Of a DNA stretch of 64,000 nt, positions 26,333 through 36,247 are shown in pieces (the first letter of the stretch is position 1; each line of letters starts with the position of its first letter). A program made the translations under genes and the position numbers. The notes under the pieces are model-generated. The model was not told the origin of the DNA and ran no database searches. It saw only the letters and a program-made list of their open reading frames with translations. This DNA comes from Rhodospirillales bacterium (GTDB lineage: Bacteria; Pseudomonadota; Alphaproteobacteria; Rhodospirillales; Defluviicoccaceae): assembly GCA_016710335.1 (NCBI GenBank), contig JADJXQ010000025.1:62001-126000 (forward strand), read 5' to 3'.

Positions 26333-26893
26333 ATGAGCCTCGCCGACCGGTTGGGTGCGGTATCGTTGGCGATCCTGGTGGGCGCCTGTGCAAATTCCGT
26401 GACCACCGGGCACACCTATCGGCACCCCGCCGCCCGCAACTTCGCGCAAGGCGTGATGGTGTCCGGGCCGCTGCTGATCGAGGTGCGCGGCGATCCGTAT
26501 GCTGTGGAACGCGCCGAGCGCGATGCGGCGGTGCTCGCCGCCACCACCCGCGCCTTCAGCTGGAACGCGCGGCCGCGGCTCACCACGGACCCGGATGCGG
26601 CCGGCAGCCGCGACCTGCGCCTGGTCATGGGGTTCAACGCCGGCGGCGGCGGCGGGCGCGGCCAGTGCCTCGGGCGCAGCGAAGGCGGCGAGCCGCTGCC
26701 GGAGGGCGCGGTCGATCTCCAGGCGACCCTATGCGACGCAGACGTGCCGCTTTCCAACGCCTACGGCCGGCTGCCGCAGAGCATGGGGCTCGAAGATCCG
26801 GCTTTCGCCAATCTGATCTGGCTGGTCGTCCACGAGGCGTTTCCGAGGGAGATGCAGCGGCGTGAAGGCGGGATGATGCTGATTATGGACTGA
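26333..26893 (+). CDS. Hypothetical lipoprotein, DUF4136-like
   Basis: 186 residues with a lipobox (ILVGAC, Cys near residue 19). The body, including GDPYAVERAERDAAVLAATT and LRLVMGFN, resembles small lipoproteins of the DUF4136 kind, with low certainty. GCGGAGGATG lies just upstream of the ATG. It diverges from the lipoprotein at 25604 and converges on the type I secretion genes. Confidence 0.65.
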   Translation: MSLADRLGAVSLAILVGACANSVTTGHTYRHPAARNFAQGVMVSGPLLIEVRGDPYAVERAERDAAVLAATTRAFSWNARPRLTTDPDAAGSRDLRLVMGFNAGGGGGRGQCLGRSEGGEPLPEGAVDLQATLCDADVPLSNAYGRLPQSMGLEDPAFANLIWLVVHEAFPREMQRREGGMMLIMD

Positions 26894-26908
26894 AGAACAG
26901 ACGCTGCG

Positions 26909-28198
26909 TCAGCGCTCCCGAAACGCTTCGCTCCGGAGTTTGAGCACCGGGGTGATCAGGTAGCGCAGGACCGTCTTGGCGCCGGTGTGGATATCCACGG
27001 TGGCCTGCATGCCGGGGGTGATCGGCAGCCGGGCTTCGTCTTCGCCGAGGTAAGGCCGAACGGTCTCGACCACGACGCGGAAGTAGGAGAGGCCGTCGCC
27101 CGTGGTGCTGGCGTCGGGTGCCACGTGGACCACGGTGCCGTCGAGCCCGCCGTAGCGGACGAAGTCGTAGGCCGAAATCTTGACCGTGGCCGGCTGGCCC
27201 TCGCGGACATAGCCGCGGTCGGTCGGGCTGAGCTTGGCCTCCACCACCAGTTGGTCGCCGGTCGGGACGATCTCCATGATGGGGGCACCGGGGGCGACGA
27301 CGCCGCCGATGGTGTTGGTACGCATGTTCTGGACGATGCCGTCGATGGGGCTGCGAATGTCGGCGCGGTCGCCTTGCTCGGTGGCTTCGGCCCAAAGCTC
27401 CTGCAGCCGGGCAAGGCTGTTCTCGGTCGTGATCAGATCGTCCTGGACTTGACGGCGAAAGCGGATCTCCACGTCGGCGATCTTTTGCGTGACCTCGGCA
27501 ACGGCGGCGCGGGCGCGCGGCACGGCCGGAACGAGGCTTTGTTTCTCGCCCTCCAGCTCCTCGACCTCGGCGGCCAGTTGCAGGTGCTCCATGCGTGCCG
27601 TGAGGCCCCTGGACAACAGGCCGTGCGACAGGCGCAGGCGTTCCCGCGCCAGTTCCAGGTTCTTGCTCACGGCGCGGAGGCGCGCTTCCAGTTCCTCGAC
27701 CTGCAATTCCCGCTGTTCGAGTTGGAAGCGCAGCACCGTCAGCGCCGACTCCAGCTCCTTGCGTCTCGCCTCGAACGCGGCACTCTCGGCCTCGGCCAGC
27801 GCCGGCTGGCGCTCTGCCGGTTCCGCCGGCAGCGCCAGCTCGCGCATCTCCACTTCCGCCGTCAACCGCGCCCGGCGCAGCGCTTCCCCGTCGAGCCGCG
27901 CCTGCAATTCGTCGCGGTTGACGCCGAGGGAGCCCAGGTTGAGCCTGACCAGCGCGTCGCCGGCCGCCACCTTGTCGCCTTCCCGGACATGAATGGCTTC
28001 GATCATCCCGCCTTCCAGGTGCTGGACGACCTTGACCCTGCCTTGCGGGATGACCTCCCCCGGCGCCACAGACACTTCGTCCAGCTCCGCGAACGCCGCC
28101 CACCCGGTCAGAGCGAGCAGCAACACCACAAGCGGCCACGCGACCCGCCGCCACGTCGGCAGCGGATGGTCCGCGAGCAGCGCGTCCAGGCGCGTCAT
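26909..28198 (-). CDS. HlyD family type I secretion periplasmic adaptor
   Basis: Membrane-fusion protein, 429 residues. One transmembrane helix (about residues 20-38) is followed by VAPGEVIPQGRVKVVQHLEG, the HlyD beta-barrel/lipoyl entry. A long coiled-coil hairpin spans about residues 110-280. The C-terminal domain (RSPIDGIVQNMRTNTIGGVV) contacts the outer-membrane channel in this family. Its ATG overlaps the stop of the ABC gene by 4 nt. No TolC-type gene or RTX substrate is nearby. Confidence 0.93.
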   Translation of the reverse strand: MTRLDALLADHPLPTWRRVAWPLVVLLLALTGWAAFAELDEVSVAPGEVIPQGRVKVVQHLEGGMIEAIHVREGDKVAAGDALVRLNLGSLGVNRDELQARLDGEALRRARLTAEVEMRELALPAEPAERQPALAEAESAAFEARRKELESALTVLRFQLEQRELQVEELEARLRAVSKNLELARERLRLSHGLLSRGLTARMEHLQLAAEVEELEGEKQSLVPAVPRARAAVAEVTQKIADVEIRFRRQVQDDLITTENSLARLQELWAEATEQGDRADIRSPIDGIVQNMRTNTIGGVVAPGAPIMEIVPTGDQLVVEAKLSPTDRGYVREGQPATVKISAYDFVRYGGLDGTVVHVAPDASTTGDGLSYFRVVVETVRPYLGEDEARLPITPGMQATVDIHTGAKTVLRYLITPVLKLRSEAFRER

Positions 28199-29946
28199 TC
28201 AGGAGCGTCCGCGGCCTCGACCGCCGCCGAGGTTCCGGCGGCGGCCGATCGGGCGGTGCCCAACAGGCGCGGCAACACCTGCGCGGCCGGCCCGCTTAGC
28301 GCCACCCGGCCGTTGTGCATGCCGATCACGGTGTCGCAAGCCGCCAGCAACGCCGGGCTGTGTGTCACCATCACCACTGTCCGCTCACGCCCGATCCGCC
28401 GCACCGCTGCGCTCAGCGCCTGTTCCGCTTGGCGATCGAGGCTGCTGGACGGCTCATCCAGCAGCAGCACCGGCGGGTCGCCGAGCATCGCCCTGGCGAT
28501 GGCGATGCGCTGGCGCTGCCCGGCCGACAACCGATGGCCGGCTTCGCCGACTTCGGTGGCGTAGCCCTCCGGCAGATCGGCGATGACCGCGTGCACGCCG
28601 GCCGCCTCTGCCGCGGCAGCGATCACGTCGTCCGCGGCGTCGGGTCGGCGGTGGGCGATGTTGTCGCGGATGGTGCCGGAGAACAGGGCGCACTCCTGGG
28701 GCACGTAGCCGATCCAGGCAGCGAGTTGCGCCCTCGTGAATTGGGCGATGTCGGCGTCGTCCAACAGGATCCGGCCAGCCGCCGGCGTGTACAGGCCCTG
28801 CATGAGCTTGAGGAGCGTCGTCTTGCCGCAGCCGTTGCGGCCGATGATGCCGTAGACGCCGGGAGCGGTCAGGGCGAGGTGCAGGGAGTCGATGACCGGC
28901 CGCGCCGTTGGCGCGAAGGTGAAGCTGACCGCTTCCACGCTGATGTTGCCCTTGGGTCGCTGGAGGGTGATTGCGGCCTCGCGGCGTTCTTCCGCCAAGG
29001 CGAACATTGCGCCCAGCCGCGTCGCGGATTCGCGGAAGCCGACGTATGTTCGCCACGAGCCGACCAGTTGCGTCAGCGGGCCGAGCATGCGGCCGCCGAG
29101 GATGTTGGCCGCAATCAACGCGCCGATGGTGAGTTGCTGGTTGATGATGGCGATGGCGCCGACAGCGGTCAGCAGCACCGTCGTCGCCATGGTCAGTGTG
29201 GTGCCGAGGCCGGCGTAGCCGTCAGCCCTGGCGCCGCGGATCAGGGCGCGCTCGATGGTGTCGGCCTGCTTCTCCTCCCACGCCGGCCGCATGACGGCTT
29301 CGAGCCCGAGCGCCTTGACGGTGGTGCGTCCGGCGACGAGTTCGGCGATCAGCCGGTCACGGGCCAGACCGGCGTCTTTTTCGCTGCTGCTGGCGGCGGA
29401 GACGGCGCTTCCGGAGCGCCAGGCGACCAACAAAAACACCGGCAGAACCGCTAACAGCACCCAGGCCACCGGCGGCGCGATGATGAAGGTGAGGGCGAGG
29501 AACAGCAAGACGAACGGCAGGTCGACGACGAGCACCGCGGAGGCGCCGGAGACCGTGTTGCGTACCACGTCCACGTCGCGAAACAGCGTCTGCCAGTGCG
29601 ATGTCGCTTGCGATTCCAGGGTGCGCAGCGGCAGGGCCATCAGCTTGTCGAACAGGCGCCTGCCGACGATGACGTCGGCGCGCAGGGCCACCGTCTGCAT
29701 GATCCGTGCCCGGGACTGGCGAAAGACGAAGTCGAAGGCGATGACCACGACCATCCCAACCACCAACCCCTGCAAGGTGCTGAGCCCGGCGTGGAACACC
29801 ACCCGGTCGTACACCTGGAGCACGAACACCGGAACAGCCAGGGCGAGGACGTTGATGCCTGCCGACAGCACCAGTACCTCGCGGAAGGTCGGCGTCAAGG
29901 TGCGAAGGAAGGGGCGGAGCCAGGTACTCGAATGGGGACCGGTCAT
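28195..29946 (-). CDS. Type I secretion ABC transporter, permease/ATPase
   Basis: 583-residue half-transporter: six transmembrane helices, then a nucleotide-binding domain with Walker A IGRNGCGKTTL, signature LSAGQRQRIAIARA and Walker B VLLLDEPSSSLD. There is no C39 peptidase domain, so the cargo should carry a C-terminal signal, as in PrtD-type systems. The ATG at 29946 was chosen over a TTG three codons upstream. It forms an operon with the HlyD gene and is divergent from the CHASE2 cyclase. Confidence 0.93.
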   Translation of the reverse strand: MTGPHSSTWLRPFLRTLTPTFREVLVLSAGINVLALAVPVFVLQVYDRVVFHAGLSTLQGLVVGMVVVIAFDFVFRQSRARIMQTVALRADVIVGRRLFDKLMALPLRTLESQATSHWQTLFRDVDVVRNTVSGASAVLVVDLPFVLLFLALTFIIAPPVAWVLLAVLPVFLLVAWRSGSAVSAASSSEKDAGLARDRLIAELVAGRTTVKALGLEAVMRPAWEEKQADTIERALIRGARADGYAGLGTTLTMATTVLLTAVGAIAIINQQLTIGALIAANILGGRMLGPLTQLVGSWRTYVGFRESATRLGAMFALAEERREAAITLQRPKGNISVEAVSFTFAPTARPVIDSLHLALTAPGVYGIIGRNGCGKTTLLKLMQGLYTPAAGRILLDDADIAQFTRAQLAAWIGYVPQECALFSGTIRDNIAHRRPDAADDVIAAAAEAAGVHAVIADLPEGYATEVGEAGHRLSAGQRQRIAIARAMLGDPPVLLLDEPSSSLDRQAEQALSAAVRRIGRERTVVMVTHSPALLAACDTVIGMHNGRVALSGPAAQVLPRLLGTARSAAAGTSAAVEAADAPE

Positions 29947-30083
29947 GCCCCACAATATACATGATGAAAAGCCTCGGCTCCAGTCTCGTCATGGTTGTCG
30001 TGGCGGCCTGGGATTGCCGCAACGTCTGTGTTGGTCCATGGTCTTGCCTGTACCGTTCAGTCCCTGGATGCTCCGGCTCAATC

Positions 30084-32384
30084 ATGCCGAACCTGCTTCG
30101 CCTTCGCCGTCGCGCGTCTGATGCGCCTCGTCCGCGCGCCGGCGGCGGCCGCGAGCGGTGGATCGGGCTGGCGCTGCTCGGGATGCTCGTGGCTGCCTAT
30201 GCCGCGGATCTCGGGCCGATCACGACTCTCCGGGCTAAGTTGTTCGACGTGATGCAGGCGGCCCGGCCGCGCGCCGTCACTCAGCACCCCGTCATCATCG
30301 TCGACATCGACGACGACAGCCTCGCCGTCCATGGACAATGGCCGTGGCCGCGCACGGTGCTGGCGCGGTTGGTGGAGCGGTTGACGGAGATGGGGGCCGC
30401 GCTCATTGGGTTTGACATCATATTTCTTGAACCCGATCGCCTTGATCCGGGCAGGCTCGCCGGATCCCTTGATGGTCTCGATGCGGAGACGCGGGCGCGC
30501 CTGCAGGCGATGCCCGATAACGACGCGGTTTTCGCCAACGCCATCCGTGCGAGCCGCGTGGTGCTCGGCCGCGTTGCGGCAACGCGGGCTGCGGCCGATC
30601 CGTTCTTGTCGGAGTCTTCCGAGCCAAGCCCTTTGCCGCCGCTGGCGTCGAGGATTGCCGTCCGGCGATCCGAAGGGGTGCCCAGCTTGGCGAGATTGTT
30701 CGTGGACGCGCCGGTACTGCTCCGCAACATCCCGGAACTGGAAGCGGCCGCGGTCGGGCATGGGCTGTTCAGCCTGTTTCCCGAGGCGGACGGAATCGTC
30801 CGCAGGGTGCCGATGGCCGTCGTTCACGATGGCGATCCGCATCCGACCCTGGCCCTTGAGATTCTTAGGGTTGCATTCGGGCAGGACAGCGTTGTGGTCG
30901 AGATGGATGCAGCCGGCGTTGCGGCGGTGCGCATCGCTGCGGGCATGGTGATCCCGACCGACCGCCTCGGCCGTGCCTGGCCTTATTTTTCCGGACCTGA
31001 TCCGTCCCGCAGCGTATCGGCTCACGAAGTGCTGTCGGGCACGGTCGACCCGGCGCGCATCAGGGACCGCCTGCTGCTGATCGGCACGTCTGCCAGCGGC
31101 CTCCTCGACATGTGGTCGACGCCGGTGGAGCCCGCGGCTTCCGGCGTCGCGATCCACGCGCAACTCATCGAGAACGCGCTGGCGGGCACCTTCCTGCACC
31201 GGCCGCGGTTCGCCAAGACCATCGAGCTAGCGCTCTTGGTCGTCGGCGGCGGACTCATTCTCTGGCTGATCCCGCGGCTCGGCGCCGGCTGGACTCTGGT
31301 CCCGTTCGTGCTGCTGACCGGGGGCGCCATCGCCGCATCGTGGACGCTGTTCAGCGTCTATCGCGTGCTGATCGACGTGGGCTTCGCCGTCATCGCCATG
31401 CTGCTATTGTTCACCGTTCTCAGCGTCGCGGGCCGGGCCCGCGAGCAGGCGGGCCGCCGCCGCATCCGCACCGCGTTCTCCCGCTATCTGGCGCCGGCCA
31501 TGGTCGAACGCTTGGCGGAAAATCCGCAAGGACTCCGCTTGGGCGGCGAGACTCGAACCATGTCGATTTTGTTCTGCGACGTGCGCAACTTCACCGCCAT
31601 TGCAGAGGCGTCCCGGCGCGACCCGGAAGGCCTGACGCGGCTGATCAATCGGGTGTTGACGCCGCTCACCGAGGTCGTCCTGGCTCGACACGGGACGGTC
31701 GACAAATACATCGGCGATTGCCTCATGGCGTTCTGGAACGCCCCCCTGGACGACTCGGACCACGCGCGCCATGCCTGCCTGGCGGCGTTGGAAATGCAGG
31801 CGGCGATGCACAGGGTCAACGAAACGCCAGGTCGAGAGGTGACGGATTCCGGTCCGCCCGGTCCGCTGGCGGTCGGCATCGGCATCAACACCGGTGCCGT
31901 GGTGGTCGGCAACATGGGTTCCGATCAGCGCTTCGACTATTCAGTGCTGGGTGACGCCGTCAATCTGGCGGCGCGGTTCGAAGCACTGTCCAAGGACTAC
32001 CGGCTCGGCATCATTGTCGGCGAAGAGACCCGGCTGGCGGCGGAAGATCTGGCGTTCCTCGAAGTGGATTGGGTGCAGGTGCGCGGCCGCGGCGAAGCGT
32101 CTCGCATCTTTACGGTCGTGGGAGATGAGGAGGTTGCGTCGACAGCAACGTTCCGTAGCCTTGCCGATTCCCATGCGCGGCTGTTCGCGGCCTTTCGGCA
32201 GCAGCAGTGGCGTCAGGCGCTGGAGATCCTCGAAGCCTGCCGGCAAAGCACGGACGGCTGGCCCATCGCCGGGCTCTATGATGTCTACGAGCAGCGCCTG
32301 CAGGCACTGGCCTCCGATCCGCCCCGACCCGACCGGGACGGCGCCGGGGATGCAACACCCGAAACATCCCACAAGAGCGGATAG
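30084..32384 (+). CDS. CHASE2-domain adenylate cyclase
   Basis: 766 residues: N-terminal helix, a large extracytoplasmic CHASE2 sensor (about residues 60-370), three transmembrane helices near 385-450, then a class III cyclase domain. Metal ligands are Asp499 (FCDVRNFT) and Asp545 (YIGDCLMAFW). The adenine-selecting pair is Lys541 and Asp624, and Asn627/Arg631 are the transition-state residues (LGDAVNLAARFE). All catalytic residues are present, so cAMP synthesis is expected. ATG 30084 was preferred to a frame opening at 29961. The signal sensed is unknown. Confidence 0.9.
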   Translation: MPNLLRLRRRASDAPRPRAGGGRERWIGLALLGMLVAAYAADLGPITTLRAKLFDVMQAARPRAVTQHPVIIVDIDDDSLAVHGQWPWPRTVLARLVERLTEMGAALIGFDIIFLEPDRLDPGRLAGSLDGLDAETRARLQAMPDNDAVFANAIRASRVVLGRVAATRAAADPFLSESSEPSPLPPLASRIAVRRSEGVPSLARLFVDAPVLLRNIPELEAAAVGHGLFSLFPEADGIVRRVPMAVVHDGDPHPTLALEILRVAFGQDSVVVEMDAAGVAAVRIAAGMVIPTDRLGRAWPYFSGPDPSRSVSAHEVLSGTVDPARIRDRLLLIGTSASGLLDMWSTPVEPAASGVAIHAQLIENALAGTFLHRPRFAKTIELALLVVGGGLILWLIPRLGAGWTLVPFVLLTGGAIAASWTLFSVYRVLIDVGFAVIAMLLLFTVLSVAGRAREQAGRRRIRTAFSRYLAPAMVERLAENPQGLRLGGETRTMSILFCDVRNFTAIAEASRRDPEGLTRLINRVLTPLTEVVLARHGTVDKYIGDCLMAFWNAPLDDSDHARHACLAALEMQAAMHRVNETPGREVTDSGPPGPLAVGIGINTGAVVVGNMGSDQRFDYSVLGDAVNLAARFEALSKDYRLGIIVGEETRLAAEDLAFLEVDWVQVRGRGEASRIFTVVGDEEVASTATFRSLADSHARLFAAFRQQQWRQALEILEACRQSTDGWPIAGLYDVYEQRLQALASDPPRPDRDGAGDATPETSHKSG

Positions 32385-32387
32385 AGG

Positions 32388-33797
32388 GTGGCGCGGTTGA
32401 CGCAACGTCTGCTTGGCGACGCTCCTGTCGCCGCCCACGCCGCGGCGGCGTTGATGGTGGCGGCGCTGGTGACGCTGCTGCAGGTTCTGCGTCTGGATCC
32501 GGTGGTGCCGCTGGCCGATGCCCACGGGTACGGGTCGATCGCGCTCGACTTGCATCGGTACCACACCTTCACCGACGGCTCCGAACTGTCGCCGTGGCCG
32601 CAGCCGGAACCGCCGCCCGGCATGTTCGTGGCGCCGTTGTATCCGTCCCTGGTCGCCGGCGTTCTGGCCATGGATCTCGACAGCGCCGACCGTCTCGCCT
32701 GCATGCTTGAGCACCGTGCGCGGGCGGTCGAGGCCGGGTGTGACCTCGACCTCGGCCTTCTGGTCTCGGTGCAGGCCGCGTTGGCCACGATCTCGGCGTT
32801 TCTGGTGTTCGTCGCCGGCAGTCTGGTCTGCGGCTCGCTCGCCTGCGCCTGGCTGGCGATGCTGCTGGCGCTCGCTACCGGCGAGTACGCGCTCTATGCC
32901 GTCCAGATCCTCACTGAAAACCTGATGTTTCCGCTGTTCACCGGGTTTGCCATCGCTGCGGTTCTTGCATGGCGGCGGCCGACGGTGGTGCGATGGTTGG
33001 CGGCCGGGCTGCTGGTCGGCCTGGCGGCGCTGGTTCGGCCCTCGTTCGCCTACCTGTTCTACGCCAGCGTCGTGTTCGCGTTCGTCGGACTCGTGGTTCG
33101 CGGGCGTGGCCGCGTCGGTCGCACCGCGCTGATGACGTCAATGCTGGCGCTGGGCTACGGGATCGTGGTGGCGCCGTGGGTCACGCGCAACGTCATGCTG
33201 CTCGGCGTCGCCGACATTACGGCGGGATACGGCGGCCATGAACTGGCGCTGCGCCTGTCCTACAACGCCATGACATGGCAGGAGTGGCTGGTGGCGTTCG
33301 TCTACTGGCTCCCCGGCTTCGGCGACAGCCTGGCCGCGACGCTGTTCGACCCCGACTTGTACGAGCGCTTGGCGTTCGACCATCTCGACGGCTATTACCG
33401 CATCGGCCAAACGTTCTACCGCAAGACGCTCGCTGCGGCCGGCCGCCCCGAGGCGCACGTCGCCTATCTGGTGCAAACCTTCATGCTTGCCGAGCCCATC
33501 AAGCACGTGATGGTGACGTTCGCCCTTTTGTGGCGCGGGCTATGGGTCGCCAAGGAGTGGGGTCTGGTCGCATTCGTCTGCTTCGTGCCGATGGCGGTGG
33601 TCGCGGTGCGGCGCCGCTGGAGCGAAGCGATCGTGTTCGTTCTGCCGCCGTGGTTCATGGCCGGGTTCCACGCCTTCGTTTCGGTCAGCGTCGTCCGCTA
33701 CAATCTGATTCTCATTCCGTGCTTCGCCATCGCCATGGCCTGGGCGATGCTGCTGCTTGCACGCGCCGTGCGGTTCCTGCTCTCGAAGGTCAGTTGA
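32388..33797 (+). CDS. Polytopic membrane glycosyltransferase-like protein
   Basis: 469 residues with about ten transmembrane helices, in the style of GT-C (family 39) proteins. PLADAHGYGSIALDLHRYHT is a first-loop motif with an Asp, and ALVRPSFAYLFYAS resembles the helix 6-7 block of such enzymes. The GTG start lies 3 nt after the cyclase stop, so the two may be cotranscribed. Sugar donor and acceptor are unknown. The end overlaps the convergent NAD-binding gene by 8 nt. Confidence 0.68.
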   Translation: MARLTQRLLGDAPVAAHAAAALMVAALVTLLQVLRLDPVVPLADAHGYGSIALDLHRYHTFTDGSELSPWPQPEPPPGMFVAPLYPSLVAGVLAMDLDSADRLACMLEHRARAVEAGCDLDLGLLVSVQAALATISAFLVFVAGSLVCGSLACAWLAMLLALATGEYALYAVQILTENLMFPLFTGFAIAAVLAWRRPTVVRWLAAGLLVGLAALVRPSFAYLFYASVVFAFVGLVVRGRGRVGRTALMTSMLALGYGIVVAPWVTRNVMLLGVADITAGYGGHELALRLSYNAMTWQEWLVAFVYWLPGFGDSLAATLFDPDLYERLAFDHLDGYYRIGQTFYRKTLAAAGRPEAHVAYLVQTFMLAEPIKHVMVTFALLWRGLWVAKEWGLVAFVCFVPMAVVAVRRRWSEAIVFVLPPWFMAGFHAFVSVSVVRYNLILIPCFAIAMAWAMLLLARAVRFLLSKVS

Positions 33798-34434
33798 TCA
33801 GCAACGGTGTTTGGTGAAGGTAGCGGTCGTTGTCGATCTGCTTCACGAGAAAATCCGCAACGTCGGCCCGCGAGATGGCGCCGGCCCGCCATGACCGCGG
33901 ATCGCACAGCACCTGATAGGCGCCGGTGTGAGCACCATTGGTGAGCAGCCCCGGGCGGGCGATGATCCAGTCGAGGCTGCTGTTGCGGATGATCCGCTCC
34001 TGCACGTCCTTGTCGTCGTACGCGCGCTTGAGCACGATCGGAAACACGATGGTGTTGTAAATGAAGCCGCCCTTGCCGCGGCTGTCGCCGGCGCCGAAGC
34101 CGGTGACGCAGATCAGCCGTCGCACGCCGGACTCGGTCATCGCCTCGACCAGCACCCGTGTCGCCGTGGAAAACAACCGCACCGGCTTCAAGATGAAGTC
34201 AAGGCCCGCCGTCACCCCCAGGGACTGGATGACCACGTCGACGCCGCTCAGCGCGCCCGCCACCACGCTGCGGTCGAGCGCGTCGCCCGACACCTTTTCG
34301 AGCGCCGGGTGGTGTACGGGTATTCCGTCGGCCGTTCGCGCCAGGGCCCGAACCCGATGGCCGGCCTCCAGGGCCTGCCTGACGGTCTCGAGGCCGATCC
34401 CCTTGCTTGCGCCGACGACAAGAACCGTGGTCAT
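33790..34434 (-). CDS. NAD(P)-binding NmrA/SDR-like protein
   Basis: 214 residues with a Rossmann fold. VLVVGASKGIGLETVRQALE carries the glycine motif, and ICVTGFGAGDSRGKGG and DWIIARPGLLTNG are typical of atypical SDRs that bind NAD(P)H and often act as sensors or reductases. The usual YxxxK is not obvious. GGAGGTGG precedes the ATG at 34434; a longer frame to 34650 lacks support. Function unknown. Confidence 0.85.
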   Translation of the reverse strand: MTTVLVVGASKGIGLETVRQALEAGHRVRALARTADGIPVHHPALEKVSGDALDRSVVAGALSGVDVVIQSLGVTAGLDFILKPVRLFSTATRVLVEAMTESGVRRLICVTGFGAGDSRGKGGFIYNTIVFPIVLKRAYDDKDVQERIIRNSSLDWIIARPGLLTNGAHTGAYQVLCDPRSWRAGAISRADVADFLVKQIDNDRYLHQTPLLIN

Positions 34435-34489
34435 CGGACCACCTCCATCGTTGCTCTGCATCAAGAGTTGCGAGCCGGGGCGATCGTCT

Positions 34490-35206
34490 TCAAGGGATTT
34501 CGCCCGCTTTGCGCAAGACGACCAGAAAGCCCGTGCCGAGGACTCCGGCGGCGACCCCCCGCCGATCTTCGAACAGTTGGCGGAACGGCGGAAAGATCGC
34601 CCCGGCTTTTTCGATGCCGAGGCCTGCACGCTGCGCCATCGCAGCGACATTCTCGAACGGGTGCTCGTTGAGCGGAACCCGCGGGCGGCCCAGCGCGTCG
34701 GAGATGCGAAGCGCGAGCCGGTGCAACGGCGCCCGGTGGTTGCGCCACACCAGGATCAGCCGGCCCCCCGGCGCGGCGATGCGGGCGAGTTCGCCGAGCA
34801 GCGCAGCGACCTGCTCCCGCTCGCACTGCTGCAGGAATTCGATGCAGGTGATCGTCTCGAACGTGTCGTCCGGGAACGGCAGCGCGAAGGCGTTGCCGCG
34901 CACTGCACGCAGGCCGTTGCGGGCGGCGCCGCGGCAGGCGAGGGCGTTGTAATCTACACCGAAGACTTCGAAGGCACGCGCCGCCAGCGGCAGGGTCACC
35001 AGCCCGAATCCACAGGCGACATCCAGGACCCGCCCGGGCCGGGGGCCGACGAGATCGAGGATCAAGCGCCGTTCCTGGCGAAACCAGAACGGCGAGACGT
35101 AGCCCGAGGCCCGCGGATCATCAACACCATAGCGCGACGACCACGTGTCGTAGACGCCGTCCGCGCCGCCGTCTGGCGCTTCGTCCTGGCGGGTGTCGCT
35201 GTTCAT
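34490..35206 (-). CDS. Class I SAM-dependent methyltransferase
   Basis: 238 residues. VLDVACGFGLVTLPLAAR is motif I for SAM binding, and FPDDTFETITCIEFLQQCE is the post-II block. A type 11 methyltransferase acting on a small or lipid-linked acceptor is likely. AGAGG precedes the ATG at 35206. An ATG at 35233, directly after the FemAB-like stop, is also possible and would couple the genes. Confidence 0.83.
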   Translation of the reverse strand: MNSDTRQDEAPDGGADGVYDTWSSRYGVDDPRASGYVSPFWFRQERRLILDLVGPRPGRVLDVACGFGLVTLPLAARAFEVFGVDYNALACRGAARNGLRAVRGNAFALPFPDDTFETITCIEFLQQCEREQVAALLGELARIAAPGGRLILVWRNHRAPLHRLALRISDALGRPRVPLNEHPFENVAAMAQRAGLGIEKAGAIFPPFRQLFEDRRGVAAGVLGTGFLVVLRKAGEIP

Positions 35207-35233
35207 GGTGAGCCTCTGGTATTCCGTTCTCAT

Positions 35234-36130
35234 TTAAAGGTCGGCGAGGTGGCGAGTGAGCCAGCCGCCGGCAGGCCGCGCCACGGTTGCCGGCAGATGG
35301 CGCCATACGCGCGTCGCCCAGCCGTATTTCTCGTAGATCCGGATCGGCGTCGGGGCCAGCAGCGCGATCGGCACCGGCGTGCAGCCCCATTGACTCTTGA
35401 AGCGCCAGGTGGGACTCGCGTAGGGCGAGCGGCCGAAGTCGAGGATGTCGCAGCCGGAGGCGCGTGCCGCCGCAATCGCCCGCCAGTAGAGCAGGTGGTT
35501 CGGCGATTGTGCAAAAGCCGCCGGGTCGGCGGCCATCCACGGCACCCACGCCAGCCCGCCGTCCAGGATCAGCACCATCCCGGCGACCGGTCGCCCCTGG
35601 AGCGACAGCATGATGAAGCGGGCGTCGATCGCGGCGTGGTCGGCGAGCGCGGCGAACAGATGCGCTGGAAGCGCGGGAATGCCGTGTCGTCGTTGCAAAG
35701 TGTCGGCGAGAAAGCGATGAAGGCGCAACGCCAGGACGGAATCGTCGGCCTCTTCGACCGTGTAGTCGGCCCGCCACGCCTGCTTGAGCTTCCGGCGGCA
35801 CGCGGGCTTGATCACCCGTGTCAGAATGTGCTCCTCATCGTGCCCGGCCAACGCCAGGCGGGCGGCCACCGGGTGATTTGGTTCCGGATCGCAAGCGGTC
35901 GAGTTCAGCACGCGGATGAGGTAGGGGTGTCGGCCCGCATCGTGAACGAGCTCATCGACCTCGGACATCGACACGTCCGTGTAATTGAGCAGCGGCAGGT
36001 ACGACAGGACGAAACGTCCCGGCACCAGCGACGGAACCCGGACGAACCGTCCGGCCGCGCGAAGCCTCAGCCCGCAGATGACAAATTCGCGCCAGGCGGC
36101 CGCGAAGCCGGAGCTGTGCGGCCGGTGCAT
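35234..36130 (-). CDS. FemAB/GNAT-like protein
   Basis: About 298 residues with the FemAB-type GNAT fold: FVLSYLPLLNYTDVSMSE in the N-terminal half, ARFIMLSLQGRPVAGMVLIL and DFGRSPYASPTWRFKSQWGC near the C-terminus. Such proteins occur with exopolysaccharide and PEP-CTERM/XrtA clusters, and the neighbouring deacetylase and glycosyltransferase fit that. Substrate unknown. The start could also be 36169 or 36205. It is upstream of the methyltransferase on the same strand. Confidence 0.78.
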   Translation of the reverse strand: MHRPHSSGFAAAWREFVICGLRLRAAGRFVRVPSLVPGRFVLSYLPLLNYTDVSMSEVDELVHDAGRHPYLIRVLNSTACDPEPNHPVAARLALAGHDEEHILTRVIKPACRRKLKQAWRADYTVEEADDSVLALRLHRFLADTLQRRHGIPALPAHLFAALADHAAIDARFIMLSLQGRPVAGMVLILDGGLAWVPWMAADPAAFAQSPNHLLYWRAIAAARASGCDILDFGRSPYASPTWRFKSQWGCTPVPIALLAPTPIRIYEKYGWATRVWRHLPATVARPAGGWLTRHLADL

Positions 36131-36247
36131 CCTTGCTCGTTGTGTGGGCGGGAAGGGCGGGTGCCGCATGCAGCATGCTTTAGCGGAGCGAACGCATCCG
36201 GACAACCGCGACAGCGGCGGCTTTGTTAGCCGGCGAAGCGGGGGAGC

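Noticed and set aside
25583..26893. 436-codon plus-strand frame
   Set aside because: Its first 250 codons overlap a minus-strand lipoprotein with a coherent signal; only the part from 26333 is supported.
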